A DNA stretch of 64,000 nt from Qipengyuania_B thermophila (GCF_004153605.1 NZ_SDSI01000002.1:558001-622000), one strand, 5' to 3'. Shown: positions 47,740-57,791, counted from the stretch's first letter. A program made the numbers and translations. Notes: a model not told the origin generated them from the sequence alone.

Positions 47740-49371
47740 CTAAACGAGCCGCGCCTGCTCGAGCGCCGCGCCGATGAACCCGGCGAACAGGGGATGCGGG
47801 GCGAAGGGACGCGACTTGAGTTCAGGATGGAACTGCACGCCGACGAACCAGGGATGGTCCGGACGCTCGACGATTTCCGGCAGCAGGCCATCGGGGGACA
47901 ATCCGGAAAAGATCAGCCCCGCGCTCTCCAGCCGCTCGCGATAGGCGACATTGACCTCGTAACGATGACGGTGCCGCTCCGAGATGCGGGTCGTGCCGTA
48001 GATCGCGGCCGCGTGGCTGTTGCCGAGTAGCTGCGCCTCGTAGGCGCCGAGACGCATGGTCCCGCCAAGATCGCCCGCCGCGGCGCGCGTCTCCAGCCCT
48101 TCCCGCCCCAGCCATTCGGTGATGAGGCCCACGACGGGTTCAGGGGTGTCGCCGAACTCGGATGACGATGCGTGAACCAGCCCGGCGGCGCGGGCGCCTT
48201 CGATGCAGGCCATCTGCATGCCGAGACAGATGCCAAAGAAGGGGATCGAACGCTCGCGCGCGAAGCGGATGCTGGCGATCTTGCCTTCCGATCCGCGCTC
48301 GCCGAAGCCGCCAGGCACGAGAATGCCGTGGAGCGGCTCCAGCTCTGCCACGATGTCGCCGTGCGGCTGCTCGAACATTTCGGCGTCGATCCAGCGGACA
48401 TTCACCCGCACCCGGTTGGCGAGGCCTCCGTGGACCAGCGCCTCGTTCAGCGACTTGTAGGCGTCCTGCAGACCCACATACTTGCCCACGACACCGATCG
48501 TCACCTCGCCTTCCGGGTTGAAGTAGCGCTGGGTCACATCCCGCCACGCATCGAGCACGGGCGCCGGCGGCTCGTCGATGCCGAAGCCGCGCAGGACCTC
48601 GCGATCGAGCCCCTCGGCATGGTACTGGAGAGGGACGCTGTAAATGCTTGGCGCGTCGAGTGCCTGGATGACCGCGCTCTCCCGCACATTGCAGAACTGG
48701 GCGATCTTGCGCCGGTCGCTTGCGGGCAGCGGGTGCTCGCACCGGCAGAGCAGGATGTCCGGCTGGATTCCCAAGGACGCCAGCTCGCGGACCGAATGCT
48801 GCGTCGGCTTGGTCTTCAGCTCACCGGCCGCCGCGATGTAGGGCACCAGAGTGACATGAACGCTGAGGGTTTGTCCCGGGTCCATCTCGTTGCGCATCTG
48901 GCGGATGGCTTCCATGAAGGGCAGCGACTCGATGTCCCCCACCGTTCCGCCGATCTCGCACAGAATGAAATCGTGCTCATCCTCTCCGACCCGGGCGAAC
49001 TGCTTGATGGCGTCGGTCACATGCGGGATGACCTGGACCGTCGCGCCGAGATACTCTCCCCGCCGCTCGCGCGCGATGATCTGCTGGTAGATGCGCCCCG
49101 AGGTGATGTTGTCGGACTGCTGCGCGCTGACGCCCGTGAACCGTTCGTAATGCCCGAGGTCGAGGTCCGTCTCGGCGCCGTCGTCGGTGACGAACACCTC
49201 GCCGTGCTGATACGGGCTCATCGTGCCCGGATCGACGTTGAGGTAGGGGTCGAACTTGCGGATCCTGACGGTGTAGCCGCGTGACTGAAGAAGCGCGCCC
49301 AGACTGGCGGCCATCAGGCCTTTGCCAAGGGATGAGACCACGCCGCCGGTGATGAAGATGAACCGCGCCAT
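47740..49371 (-). CDS. pyrG: CTP synthase
   Basis: Aminates UTP to CTP with glutamine. 543 residues: N-terminal synthetase (FIFITGGVVSSLGKGLMAASLG; KFDPYLNVDPGTMSPYQHGEVFVTDDG) and C-terminal class I glutaminase with the nucleophile Cys in FFGICLGMQMACIE and the His-Glu pair in GVQFHPELKSRP. Downstream of tpiA and secG on the same strand, a common alphaproteobacterial order. A strong terminator follows. Confidence 0.98.
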   Translation of the reverse strand: MARFIFITGGVVSSLGKGLMAASLGALLQSRGYTVRIRKFDPYLNVDPGTMSPYQHGEVFVTDDGAETDLDLGHYERFTGVSAQQSDNITSGRIYQQIIARERRGEYLGATVQVIPHVTDAIKQFARVGEDEHDFILCEIGGTVGDIESLPFMEAIRQMRNEMDPGQTLSVHVTLVPYIAAAGELKTKPTQHSVRELASLGIQPDILLCRCEHPLPASDRRKIAQFCNVRESAVIQALDAPSIYSVPLQYHAEGLDREVLRGFGIDEPPAPVLDAWRDVTQRYFNPEGEVTIGVVGKYVGLQDAYKSLNEALVHGGLANRVRVNVRWIDAEMFEQPHGDIVAELEPLHGILVPGGFGERGSEGKIASIRFARERSIPFFGICLGMQMACIEGARAAGLVHASSSEFGDTPEPVVGLITEWLGREGLETRAAAGDLGGTMRLGAYEAQLLGNSHAAAIYGTTRISERHRHRYEVNVAYRERLESAGLIFSGLSPDGLLPEIVERPDHPWFVGVQFHPELKSRPFAPHPLFAGFIGAALEQARLV

Positions 49372-49447
49372 GGGAGCCGGCCCTTAAAGAACCGGCGGGA
49401 TTCGGAGCAAGCGCTAATCTCTGGCGGGAGGCCGCGACCCTTGCCGC

Positions 49448-49831
49448 TTAGCGCTGCGGAGCGGCGCCGTCTGCGAGCGGATCCGCGGCGGCATTGCTCG
49501 GCGACGCAGGTGCAGGAGCTGTGGCGGCCGGCGCCGCCAGCGGATCGGCCGGGGCACCCGCCGGCGCCACGTTCCGGTCCAGCGTCGTGTCGATCGCCTG
49601 ATCTCCCGTCACGTTGACCGCCAGTCCCGCCAGGACAATCGACAGACCAACGAACAGAATGGCCAGGATCCGGGTCGTGCGGGTCAGGAAATCGGCCGCA
49701 CCCCGGGCGCTCAGCATGCCCGTCGGGCTGCCGCCGATGCCCAGTCCCCCGCCTTCGGACCGCTGCATGAGAATGACACCGACAAGCGCGGCGGCGACGA
49801 TGGCCTGGACGACGGTCAGGAAGAAGAACAT
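49448..49831 (-). CDS. secG: Preprotein translocase subunit SecG
   Basis: 127 residues. First helix FFFLTVVQAIVAAALVGVILMQ, the conserved cytosolic QRSEGGGLGIGGSPTGMLSARGAADFLTR loop, second helix ILAILFVGLSIVLAGLAV, then a ~55-residue Ala/Pro-rich tail common in alphaproteobacteria. Auxiliary subunit of SecYEG. Start at ATG 49831; the upstream extension has no SecG similarity. Confidence 0.95.
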   Translation of the reverse strand: MFFFLTVVQAIVAAALVGVILMQRSEGGGLGIGGSPTGMLSARGAADFLTRTTRILAILFVGLSIVLAGLAVNVTGDQAIDTTLDRNVAPAGAPADPLAAPAATAPAPASPSNAAADPLADGAAPQR

Positions 49832-49945
49832 GGAACGGTCCGGTGCAGCGAGGGCAGAACAGCCCAGCCCCTTAGCGGTGCGCCGCGCGTCCCGCAAGCG
49901 CTGGCACGCGCGCTCTGCCCGGGATCAGTGCCTCGGACGCCACCG

Positions 49946-50719
49946 TCATCCCGCGTCGTCTGCACCGGCCGCCAGCACGATGCTCATGAAGCTTTGCGAG
50001 GTCAGGCTCGCTCCGCCGACCAGCGCGCCGTTGACCTCCGGCAGCGCGAGGATCTCCCGCGCATTCGTGCCGTTGACCGATCCGCCGTACAGGATCCGCA
50101 CGGAACGGCCGCCCGCCTCTCCGTAGCGCCGGACCAGCAAGTCGCGGATCACCCGGTGCATGGCGCTGATCTCCGGCGCGCTCGCCGACCGGCCGGTGCC
50201 GATCGCCCACACCGGCTCGTACGCCACGGTCACCACCTCGCCAATTTCCGGACCAGTTGCCGCCATGTCGGGAAGCACGGCGTCGAGCTGGGCGAGAACA
50301 TAGGGTTCGGCTTCGGCGGCATCGCGCACGTCGAGCGGCTCGCCCACGCACAGGATCACCGACAGCCCGGCATCAACGGCGCGCCCGCACTTCGCGACGA
50401 GCGCCGCATCGTCTTCGCCATGGCGGCTGCGCCGTTCGCTGTGGCCGATGATGACGAACTGCGCTCCGGCGTCCGCCAGCATCGACGCCGACACTTCGCC
50501 GGTGAAGGCGCCGCATTCCTCCGTGCTGAGATCCTGGGCGCCCACCCGGATGTGCTCCACCTCGGCGTGGACGGGGTACAGCAGGGTGAAGGGAGGCGCG
50601 AGGGCCACGTCCGCCCACGCGAGGCGCTGCGCCGCGCGGTCGATGGCGCGCGCCTCCGAAAGCGAGGCGCGGGTGCCGTTCATCTTCCAGTTACCGACAA
50701 TCAGGGGCCGCAATGACAT
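49946..50719 (-). CDS. tpiA: Triosephosphate isomerase
   Basis: Interconverts dihydroxyacetone phosphate and glyceraldehyde 3-phosphate. 257 residues. K12 (GNWKMNG), catalytic His in VIIGHSERR, catalytic Glu in VAYEPVWAIGTG, phosphate loop ILYGGSVNG. First of tpiA-secG-pyrG and divergent from ppiD across a 230-base gap. Confidence 0.97.
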   Translation of the reverse strand: MSLRPLIVGNWKMNGTRASLSEARAIDRAAQRLAWADVALAPPFTLLYPVHAEVEHIRVGAQDLSTEECGAFTGEVSASMLADAGAQFVIIGHSERRSRHGEDDAALVAKCGRAVDAGLSVILCVGEPLDVRDAAEAEPYVLAQLDAVLPDMAATGPEIGEVVTVAYEPVWAIGTGRSASAPEISAMHRVIRDLLVRRYGEAGGRSVRILYGGSVNGTNAREILALPEVNGALVGGASLTSQSFMSIVLAAGADDAG

Positions 50720-50949
50720 GATCGATCCTGCATGGTGACAGCCGCGGCGGTGCCCGCCGCGTCAGGGGCGCTCCGCTAGCGAAGCTTTGCCCGAGCGTCA
50801 AAAGTTGATGTGGCGAGGTTGCCGATTTGGGGCAGGCTGGTTATGCCGCCGCCGACCCTCCCGCCGCGCTCTGCCCTGCTGTTGCCGGGACAGCGGCCCG
50901 TGCGGGACCGCACCGACAGGCGCAGCGCAGCAGGACAGTGGCCCCGGAC

Positions 50950-52884
50950 ATGAAGTTTTTCAGAACCTTCTTCAAATCCAAGGTCGGGCTGGGCATCACG
51001 CTGGGATTTCTCGCGCTCATCGCGTTCGCCTTCACCACCAGCGATGTGGCCAACACCTCGTTCTTCGGCGGCGTTGCCGGCGGAGACCGCGTGGCGGTGG
51101 TCGGGGACCGTCGCATCAGCACCAGCGATCTCACGCGCGCAGCCAATGACGCCTTGCAGCAGCGGCGACAGGAGGAGCCCACCGCGTCGATGCCCGCCTT
51201 CATCGAGCGCGGCGGCCTTGAGCAGGTGCTGGAGCAGCTGCTCAGCCGCGCCGCCATCGGCGAGTATGCGCGCAGGCTGGGGCTCAGGGCTGGCGACAAC
51301 CTCGTCAACAGCGAGATCAGGCAGATCGGCGCCTTTCGGGGTCCGGACGGACAGTTCAGCGAGTCGGTTTATCGGCAGGCGCTCGCCGCTCAGGGGCTGT
51401 CGGACGCCACGGTCCGCGAGGATCTGCGCACGGGACTGCTGGCCCGGCAGCTGCTGATCCCGGCAACCTTCGGTGTGACCACTCCCGAGGCGCTCGCACG
51501 GCGGTATGCCGGCCTGTTCAAGGAACGCCGCCAAGGGGCCATCGCCTTCGTGCCCAGCGCTGCGCTGGCGCCGGCAGGACAGCCGTCCGAGGATCAGCTT
51601 GCCGCCTTCTACCAGGCCAACCGCGCGCAGTTCATCCGGCCCGAGCGGCGGGTGATCCGCTACGCCTTCTTCGACGAGGGCGCCGTCGCCGCGCAGGTGG
51701 AACCCACTGCCGAAGCCGTAGCCGCCTTCTACCGCGACAATTCTGCCCGCTTCGGCCCCGTCGAACGTCGATCGCTGAACCAGTTGATCGTCCCGACCCA
51801 GCAACAGGCCGAAGCCGTCGCCCGTGCGGTGGCGGGTGGACAGACGCTCCAGGCTGCTGCGGGAGCGAGCGGACTGCGCACCAGCGCGCTGACCCGGCTG
51901 ACCCGGGACGAGCTTGCCAGCCAGACCTCGGCCGCAGTCGCGGATGCGGTCTTCGCCACCCAGCAGGGTCAGGTGAGCAGACCGGCGCGCGGTGTGCTGG
52001 GCTGGCACGTGGCACAGGTGACTGCAATCGAACGCACCCCTGGCCGCTCGCTGGAGCAGGCCCGGCCCGAGATCGTCACCGCGCTTCGCGAACAGAACCG
52101 CGCACGGGCGCTCGAAACGCTTAGCCAGGAGGTCGACGACACGCTGAACGATGGCGGCTCGCTGGCACAGGTGGCGCAGACACTCGGCGTCCAGGTGCAG
52201 ACCACGCCGCCGCTGACGACCGACGGGCGGATCTACGGCGGCGCCGGAGGAGAGGTCGACGCCCGCCTCCGGCCTGCCCTGCCGACCGCGTTCCAGATGG
52301 ACGAAAGCGCGCCGCAACTGGCCGAGATCGAGGCAGGACGGACGTTCCTGATCTTCGATGTCGCCCGGATCGAGGAAAGCGCTGCCGCGCCGCTGGCGGA
52401 GGTGCGGGATGACGTCGTGGCGGCGTGGCGGCTGGCACAGGGGCTGGCTGCGGCCTCGCGTGCCGCCGACGCCATCGCCGCACAGGCGCGTGGCGGACGT
52501 GACCTTCGCGAGGCGGTCCGTCTCGCAGGCGTGGCGAACGTGCAGATCGAGACGATCGACCTGACGCGCGAGCAGCTTGCCCAGACCGCGGGACAGCGAG
52601 TTCCGCCGCCCCTGGCGCTGCTGTTCAGCATGGCGCAGGGCACCGCCAAGAAGCTTGAGGCGGAGCGCCGGCTCGGTTTCTACATCGTCGATCTTCAGCG
52701 GATCGAGGCCGGAACGGTCGAGGCGAACGACCCGCTGCTCGCGCAGGCGCGCACCGCCCTGGCGCCGGTCGCCGGCGAGGAATACGCCCAGCAGCTCGTC
52801 ACGGCCATGCGTGCGGCAGTCGGCACGTCGCGCAACGAGGCGGCCATCGCCGCCGTGCGGCGACAGCTAGCCGGCGACAACTGA
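50950..52884 (+). CDS. ppiD: Periplasmic peptidyl-prolyl isomerase (PpiD/SurA-type)
   Basis: 644 residues. Short cytosolic start MKFFRTFFKSK, one membrane anchor (VGLGITLGFLALIAFAFTTS), SurA-N-like chaperone domain (about 60-200), then a parvulin domain around 255-350 (RRSLNQLIVPTQQQAEAVARAV ... GQVSRPARGVLGWHVAQV). Assists folding of outer-membrane proteins at the inner membrane. ATG 50950 is chosen since the frame before it has no signal or similarity. First gene of the trp run. Confidence 0.92.
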   Translation: MKFFRTFFKSKVGLGITLGFLALIAFAFTTSDVANTSFFGGVAGGDRVAVVGDRRISTSDLTRAANDALQQRRQEEPTASMPAFIERGGLEQVLEQLLSRAAIGEYARRLGLRAGDNLVNSEIRQIGAFRGPDGQFSESVYRQALAAQGLSDATVREDLRTGLLARQLLIPATFGVTTPEALARRYAGLFKERRQGAIAFVPSAALAPAGQPSEDQLAAFYQANRAQFIRPERRVIRYAFFDEGAVAAQVEPTAEAVAAFYRDNSARFGPVERRSLNQLIVPTQQQAEAVARAVAGGQTLQAAAGASGLRTSALTRLTRDELASQTSAAVADAVFATQQGQVSRPARGVLGWHVAQVTAIERTPGRSLEQARPEIVTALREQNRARALETLSQEVDDTLNDGGSLAQVAQTLGVQVQTTPPLTTDGRIYGGAGGEVDARLRPALPTAFQMDESAPQLAEIEAGRTFLIFDVARIEESAAAPLAEVRDDVVAAWRLAQGLAAASRAADAIAAQARGGRDLREAVRLAGVANVQIETIDLTREQLAQTAGQRVPPPLALLFSMAQGTAKKLEAERRLGFYIVDLQRIEAGTVEANDPLLAQARTALAPVAGEEYAQQLVTAMRAAVGTSRNEAAIAAVRRQLAGDN

Positions 52885-52901
52885 GTCGATCCGGCAAGGC
52901 A

Positions 52902-54413
52902 ATGGACCTTCAGGGGGCTGCACACGCCGCGTCCGAACTCGCCGGCGGACGGTCAAGCTGCGTCTGGCTCCAGATCGTGGCCGACACGCTGACCCCGGTG
53001 GCCGCCGCGCAACGTCTGCTGCGGCCGAACAGGGGCGATTTCCTGCTCGAATCTGTGGTCGGCGGCGAGCAGCGGGGTCGTTACTCTGTGCTGGGTCTCG
53101 ATCCGGACCTGTGCTTCCGCGCCAAGGGCGACCGGGCGCAGATCAACTCCCGCTGGCAGGTCGATGACGCGGCCTTCGAGGAGTGCAACGCGCCGGTCCT
53201 TGCCGCCTTTGAACGGCTTCAGGCCCAGTGCCGCTTTGCCCGGCCGGAGGAATTGCCCGCGGCGCTGGCCACGCTGGTCGGGTATTTCGGGTTTGAAACC
53301 ATAAGGCTCGTCGAGCGCATTCCTTCTTCGGGACCGGATCCGCTCGGCCTTCCCGACGTGCTGTTCTTCCGCCCTTCGGTCGTGCTGATCTTCGATCATC
53401 TGCGCGACGATCTGTTTCTCGTGGCGCCTGTCTGGCAGGACCGGCTCGGCGACTTCGGGAGCAGCGAGGCCGCCCTTGCGGCCGCGGAGGCTCGCCTGCG
53501 CGCCTGTGTGGAGGCCCTGCGAGCGGCGCCCGTCCCACACGCGATCACAAACACGGCCGGCGCCGCTCCGCTCGTGAAGCAGGCGGTCATGGAGCCTGAC
53601 CACTACCAGTCTCTCGTGCGGCGCGCGCAGGCGATGATCGCCGCCGGCGACATCTTCCAAGTCGTGCTCGCCCAGCGTTTCGTGGCGGCCCTGTCCTGTT
53701 CGGCCTTCGCGCTCTACCGCGCCTTGCGGCGCGTCAATCCCTCGCCATTCCTGTTCTTCCTCGACTGTCCCGGCTTTGCCCTTGCGGGTTCGAGCCCGGA
53801 GATTCTCGTGCGCCTGCGTGACGGGAGGGTGACGATCCGCCCCATCGCCGGCACCCGGCCGCGCGGCCGCGATCCGGACGCGGACATCGCGGCGGAACGC
53901 GCCCTGCTGGCCGATCCGAAGGAACGTGCCGAGCACCTCATGCTGCTCGACCTGGGACGCAATGACCTGACCCGCATCGCGGCACCCGGCAGCGTGGAGG
54001 TGACGGAAAGCTTCGTCGTCGAGCGCTACAGCCACGTCATGCACATCGTCAGCAATGTGTCCGGCCGCGCCGCGGACGGTCTGAGGGCCTTGCGCGCGCT
54101 GCTTGCCGGCTTTCCGGCCGGCACGGTCAGCGGAGCGCCCAAGATCCGCGCCTGCCAGATCATTGCCGCGCTTGAACCCGAGGCGCGGGGGCCATACGGA
54201 GGCGCAGTCGGCTACTTCGGTCCGGACGGAGCGATGGATAGCTGTATCGTGTTGAGAACGGCGGTGGTAAAGGACGGCATGATGCACGTCACGGCGGGAG
54301 CGGGGGTTGTGGCCGACAGTGATCCTGACGCCGAACAGCGGGAGTGCGAGGCCAAGGCCGACGCCCTGTTCGCGGCCGCACGCGTCGCCTGCGAAGAGAC
54401 CACCCTTTTCTGA
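52902..54413 (+). CDS. trpE: Anthranilate synthase component I
   Basis: 503 residues; makes anthranilate from chorismate with TrpG-supplied ammonia. N-terminal LLRPNRGDFLLESVVGGEQRG carries the tryptophan feedback site LLES; C-terminal chorismate-binding core GDIFQVVLAQRF, PIAGTRPRGRDPDADIAAE, HLMLLDLGRNDLTR, and FPAGTVSGAPKIRA. Seventeen bases after ppiD, so no room for a trp leader; regulation is probably by feedback. Separated from trpG by a lipoprotein gene. Confidence 0.96.
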   Translation: MDLQGAAHAASELAGGRSSCVWLQIVADTLTPVAAAQRLLRPNRGDFLLESVVGGEQRGRYSVLGLDPDLCFRAKGDRAQINSRWQVDDAAFEECNAPVLAAFERLQAQCRFARPEELPAALATLVGYFGFETIRLVERIPSSGPDPLGLPDVLFFRPSVVLIFDHLRDDLFLVAPVWQDRLGDFGSSEAALAAAEARLRACVEALRAAPVPHAITNTAGAAPLVKQAVMEPDHYQSLVRRAQAMIAAGDIFQVVLAQRFVAALSCSAFALYRALRRVNPSPFLFFLDCPGFALAGSSPEILVRLRDGRVTIRPIAGTRPRGRDPDADIAAERALLADPKERAEHLMLLDLGRNDLTRIAAPGSVEVTESFVVERYSHVMHIVSNVSGRAADGLRALRALLAGFPAGTVSGAPKIRACQIIAALEPEARGPYGGAVGYFGPDGAMDSCIVLRTAVVKDGMMHVTAGAGVVADSDPDAEQRECEAKADALFAAARVACEETTLF

Positions 54414-54429
54414 CCCGAGACGCGACACC

Positions 54430-55302
54430 ATGGTGATCGGACCCGTCGGCCGTCGAACACTCCTTCTTGCGGCATTGTGCGCTGTCTCTGCCTGCGAGCA
54501 GCAGCCGGCCGGCGACCCGCTGGTGAGGACCACGATCCGCGCCGACGCGGAAGGCGCCGTTTCGTCGAGCGAGCCGGCGAACGACGTGCCGCCCCCCCTC
54601 AACGCGCAGGTCGAATCCTCGTGCCGGCCGATCATCTTCGAAAACACGCCGTTCACCCATTGTCTGGCGGTGCCGGACCGGCATCGCATCACCACCGCCC
54701 TCAACGGCCCTGCCGGCCCGTTGCGCGGGTTCGAGGCGCTGGCGGCGAGCCGCGCGCCGGACGCGCCGCCGGTCGCCTTTGCCATCAACGGCGGCAGTTT
54801 CGACGACCAGGGCGTCCCCGTCGGCTACTTCGTCGAAGCCTCGCAGCGACTCCAGCCGCTCAACACCGAAACGGGAGAAGGCGACTTTTTCATGACGCCC
54901 AACGGGGTGTTCTTCGGGTCCGGCGAGAAGTGGGAGGTGCGCACGACGACCGATTTCCTCGCCAACGTGTCGCAAAGGCCCGAGTTCGGCACCCAGTCAG
55001 GACCGATGCTCGTCATCGCCGGCCGCCTGCACCCGCGCATGGCGGCGGACGGCCCCGACCGCCTCGTGCGCAGCGCGGTGGGCACGGACAAGGACGGACG
55101 CGCGCATTTCGTCATCAGCAACGCTCCGGTCAGCTTCGGCAAGCTTGCCCGTCTTTACCGCGACAAGCTCGCGGTGAGCGATGCTCTCCATCTCGACGGC
55201 CCGGTTTCGGCCTTGTGGAGCCCCGCCAACGGGCGTCTCGACGCCGGCGCGCCGCTCGGCCCCATGATCGTGGTCGAGCGCCGGCAGGAAAGCGGCGAAT
55301 GA
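54430..55302 (+). CDS. Phosphodiester glycosidase (NAGPA-like) domain lipoprotein
   Basis: 290 residues. Lipobox LCAVSAC with C22, a spacer, then the DUF2233/NAGPA fold: FAINGGSFDDQGVPVGYFVE, FMTPNGVFFG, QSGPMLVIAGRLHP and a C-terminal SDALHLDGPVSALW. Relatives cleave or hold N-acetylglucosaminyl phosphodiesters in envelope polymers. It is sandwiched between trpE and trpG, and its stop overlaps trpG as ATGA. No obvious link to tryptophan. Confidence 0.86.
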   Translation: MVIGPVGRRTLLLAALCAVSACEQQPAGDPLVRTTIRADAEGAVSSSEPANDVPPPLNAQVESSCRPIIFENTPFTHCLAVPDRHRITTALNGPAGPLRGFEALAASRAPDAPPVAFAINGGSFDDQGVPVGYFVEASQRLQPLNTETGEGDFFMTPNGVFFGSGEKWEVRTTTDFLANVSQRPEFGTQSGPMLVIAGRLHPRMAADGPDRLVRSAVGTDKDGRAHFVISNAPVSFGKLARLYRDKLAVSDALHLDGPVSALWSPANGRLDAGAPLGPMIVVERRQESGE

Positions 55303-55901
55303 TCCTGGTCATCGACAATTACGACAGCTTCACCTTCAACCTCATCCACTACCTTCAGGAACTGGGCGCGGCCGTCGAGGTCGCGCGCAACGACGCGCTC
55401 ACCGCGGCGCAGGCGCTGGGCAGCGGGGCTGCGGGCATCCTCATCTCTCCTGGGCCCGGTACACCCGACGATGCCGGCATCACGCTGGATGTCGTGGCCG
55501 CCTGCGCCCAGGAGTCCCGCCCGCTCCTGGGCGTGTGCCTCGGGCATCAGGCCATCGGCCAGGCGTTCGGCGGCACCGTCGTGCGCGGGGCGCTCATGCA
55601 CGGCAAGACAAGCGCCATCGCCCATGACGGGACCGGTCTTTTTGCAGGGCTGCCGAACGGCTTCACCGCAACGCGCTACCACTCGCTTGTCGTCGATGCC
55701 GTTCCCGACGAGCTGGTGGTCAACGCGACGAGCACCACGCCCGGCCTTCCCGGCGAAGCCGTAATGGGGCTTCGTCACCGCACCCTGCCGATCCACGGGG
55801 TGCAGTTCCACCCGGAAAGCATTGCCTCCGAGCACGGCCATCAGCTGCTCGCCAACTTCCTCGCCCTGTGCGGCGAGCAGCCTTGTGGCGTCTCGGGGTG
55901 A
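55299..55901 (+). CDS. trpG: Anthranilate synthase component II (glutamine amidotransferase)
   Basis: 200 residues, class I glutaminase: ILVIDNYDSFTFNLIHYL, nucleophile C80 in GVCLGHQAIGQAFGG, His-Glu in GVQFHPESIASEHG. Supplies ammonia to TrpE; may also serve PabB in folate synthesis if no separate PabA exists. Overlaps both neighbours (ATGA, GTGA). Confidence 0.96.
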   Translation: MILVIDNYDSFTFNLIHYLQELGAAVEVARNDALTAAQALGSGAAGILISPGPGTPDDAGITLDVVAACAQESRPLLGVCLGHQAIGQAFGGTVVRGALMHGKTSAIAHDGTGLFAGLPNGFTATRYHSLVVDAVPDELVVNATSTTPGLPGEAVMGLRHRTLPIHGVQFHPESIASEHGHQLLANFLALCGEQPCGVSG

Positions 55902-56905
55902 GCAGTCTCCCCGATCCTGGCGAGCACTTGGACGTGGAGCAGGCGGAGGATGTCTTCGGCCGCCTGCTGGACGACGAGTCGATCCCCGAGGACGAGATCG
56001 GCGCCTTTCTGATCGGTCTGACCGAGCGAAGCGAGACCGCCGCCGAGATCGCCGGCGCAGCCCGGGCGCTGCGGGCACGCATGATCCGCATCGCTGCGCC
56101 GAGCGGGACCATCGATGTCTGCGGGACGGGTGGCGACGGACACCACACCCTGAACGTGTCGACCGGGGTGAGTCTCGCCGTGGCGGCGGCGGGCGTGCCG
56201 GTGGCCAAGCACGGCAACCGGGCTGCCTCGTCGCGATCGGGCGCGGCGGACACTCTCGAGCAGCTTGGTCTGGACATGGATGCCGCCGGTCGCTCTGCCG
56301 AACAGTCGCTGGCCAGCCTCGGCATCTGCTTCCTGTTCGCCGCCAACCATCACCCCGCGATGCGCCGCATCCAGCCGATCCGCCGCCGGCTGGGCCGCAG
56401 GACGATCTTCAATCTCATGGGTCCCTTGTCCAACCCGGCCGGGGTCGAGCGGCAGCTGATCGGCATCGCGCGCCCGGCCTATGTGCCCATCTACGCCGAA
56501 GCGCAGGCGCAACTGAACAGCGCCTTCACCATGATCGTGTCGGGCGACGAGGGGCTGGACGAATTGAGCCTTGCCGGTGGCAACGAGGTTGCCGAGGTCC
56601 GCGGCTCCTCGTTCGAGATGCGACGCCTCGACGCCGGCGTCGTCGGCCTGCCCCGAACGCCGGTCACGGCCATCAGGGGCGGCGATCCACGTCACAACGC
56701 CGAGCGGCTGCGCGCGGTTCTGGCCGGAACGAAGGATGCCTTTCGCGACGCCATCGTCTTCAACGGCGCGGCCGCCCTCGCCGTCGCCGGACGCGGAGAC
56801 GGCTGGACCGAGCGGCGCAGCATGATCGAGGACGCTCTCGACAGCGGAAGAGCCGCCCGGCTGCTTGACCAGTGGATCGATCTGGCGCGGGATGTCGCGC
56901 CATGA
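55898..56905 (+). CDS. trpD: Anthranilate phosphoribosyltransferase
   Basis: 335 residues from GTG 55898 (GTGA overlap). DVCGTGGDGHHTLNVST phosphoribosyl-pyrophosphate loop, KHGNRAASSRSGAADTLEQLG, FNLMGPLSNPAG. Joins anthranilate to PRPP. Its stop overlaps trpC (ATGA). Confidence 0.96.
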   Translation: MSSLPDPGEHLDVEQAEDVFGRLLDDESIPEDEIGAFLIGLTERSETAAEIAGAARALRARMIRIAAPSGTIDVCGTGGDGHHTLNVSTGVSLAVAAAGVPVAKHGNRAASSRSGAADTLEQLGLDMDAAGRSAEQSLASLGICFLFAANHHPAMRRIQPIRRRLGRRTIFNLMGPLSNPAGVERQLIGIARPAYVPIYAEAQAQLNSAFTMIVSGDEGLDELSLAGGNEVAEVRGSSFEMRRLDAGVVGLPRTPVTAIRGGDPRHNAERLRAVLAGTKDAFRDAIVFNGAAALAVAGRGDGWTERRSMIEDALDSGRAARLLDQWIDLARDVAP

Positions 56906-57687
56906 ACATGCTGCGCGAAATCTGTGCGACCAAGCGCGAGGAGGTTGTGCAAGCCAGAGCGCGGCAGCCATACGGCGAACTCGCTCGGCGGTGTGCGGAC
57001 GCCGATCCGCCGCGGGGGTTTGCCAGGAGGCTCCGGGCGGCTGCGCAGGACGGCTACGGCCTCATTGCCGAGATCAAGCACAAGAGCCCTTCGAAGGGCG
57101 TAATCCGCGAGCGTTTCGACCCCGCAGCGCATGCAAGGGAGTATGAACGGGGCGGAGCGGCCTGCCTTTCGGTGCTGACCGACCGTTCCTACTTCGGGGG
57201 CGCGGACGACCACCTGCGCGGGGCGCGGGCGGCATGCGGTCTGCCGGTTCTGCGGAAGGACTTCCTCGTCGATCCGTGGCAGGTGGCGCAAAGCCGCGCC
57301 CTCGGCGCGGACGCGGTCCTCATCATCGTCGCCGCTCTCGACCAGACGACCATGCACGAGATCGAAGATGCGGCGGAAGAGCATGGGATGGACGTGCTTG
57401 TCGAGGTGCACGATGCGGACGAGCTTGCCCGCGCGCTTGATCTGCGCAGCCCGCTGATCGGCGTCAACAACCGCGACCTGCGCACGTTCAAGACGGATCT
57501 CTGCGTGACGGAGCGGCTGGCGCCTCTGGTTCCATCCACCCGCACTGTGGTCGCGGAGAGCGGCATCGACGCGCACACCGACCTCAAACGCCTGGAAAAT
57601 GCGGGTGTCCGCACCTTCCTCGTCGGGGAAGCGCTGATGCGCCAAGCGGATTTGGCAGCCGCAACCACCCGCCTGCTGCGCGGCTAA
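56902..57687 (+). CDS. trpC: Indole-3-glycerol phosphate synthase
   Basis: 261 residues, beta/alpha barrel: LIAEIKHKSPSKGVI (catalytic Lys), LRKDFLVDPWQV, LVEVHDADEL, GVNNRDLRTF and VAESGIDAHTDL. Fourth step of tryptophan synthesis. The moaC and moeA genes that often follow in sphingomonads are absent; lexA comes next. Confidence 0.97.
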   Translation: MNMLREICATKREEVVQARARQPYGELARRCADADPPRGFARRLRAAAQDGYGLIAEIKHKSPSKGVIRERFDPAAHAREYERGGAACLSVLTDRSYFGGADDHLRGARAACGLPVLRKDFLVDPWQVAQSRALGADAVLIIVAALDQTTMHEIEDAAEEHGMDVLVEVHDADELARALDLRSPLIGVNNRDLRTFKTDLCVTERLAPLVPSTRTVVAESGIDAHTDLKRLENAGVRTFLVGEALMRQADLAAATTRLLRG

Positions 57688-57791
57688 GGACGCACGGCAG
57701 CACGCGAGGCCAATGCAGCCGATCTTTGGCTGCGGCAGTCCGGCCCCGTTTCGTTGCTTTGTCTTGACCTCACGCCGATGGTTGCTTAGTT

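Noticed and set aside
52885..52901. trp leader peptide/attenuator
   Set aside because: Only 17 bases separate ppiD and trpE; there is no Trp-codon ORF or hairpin set.
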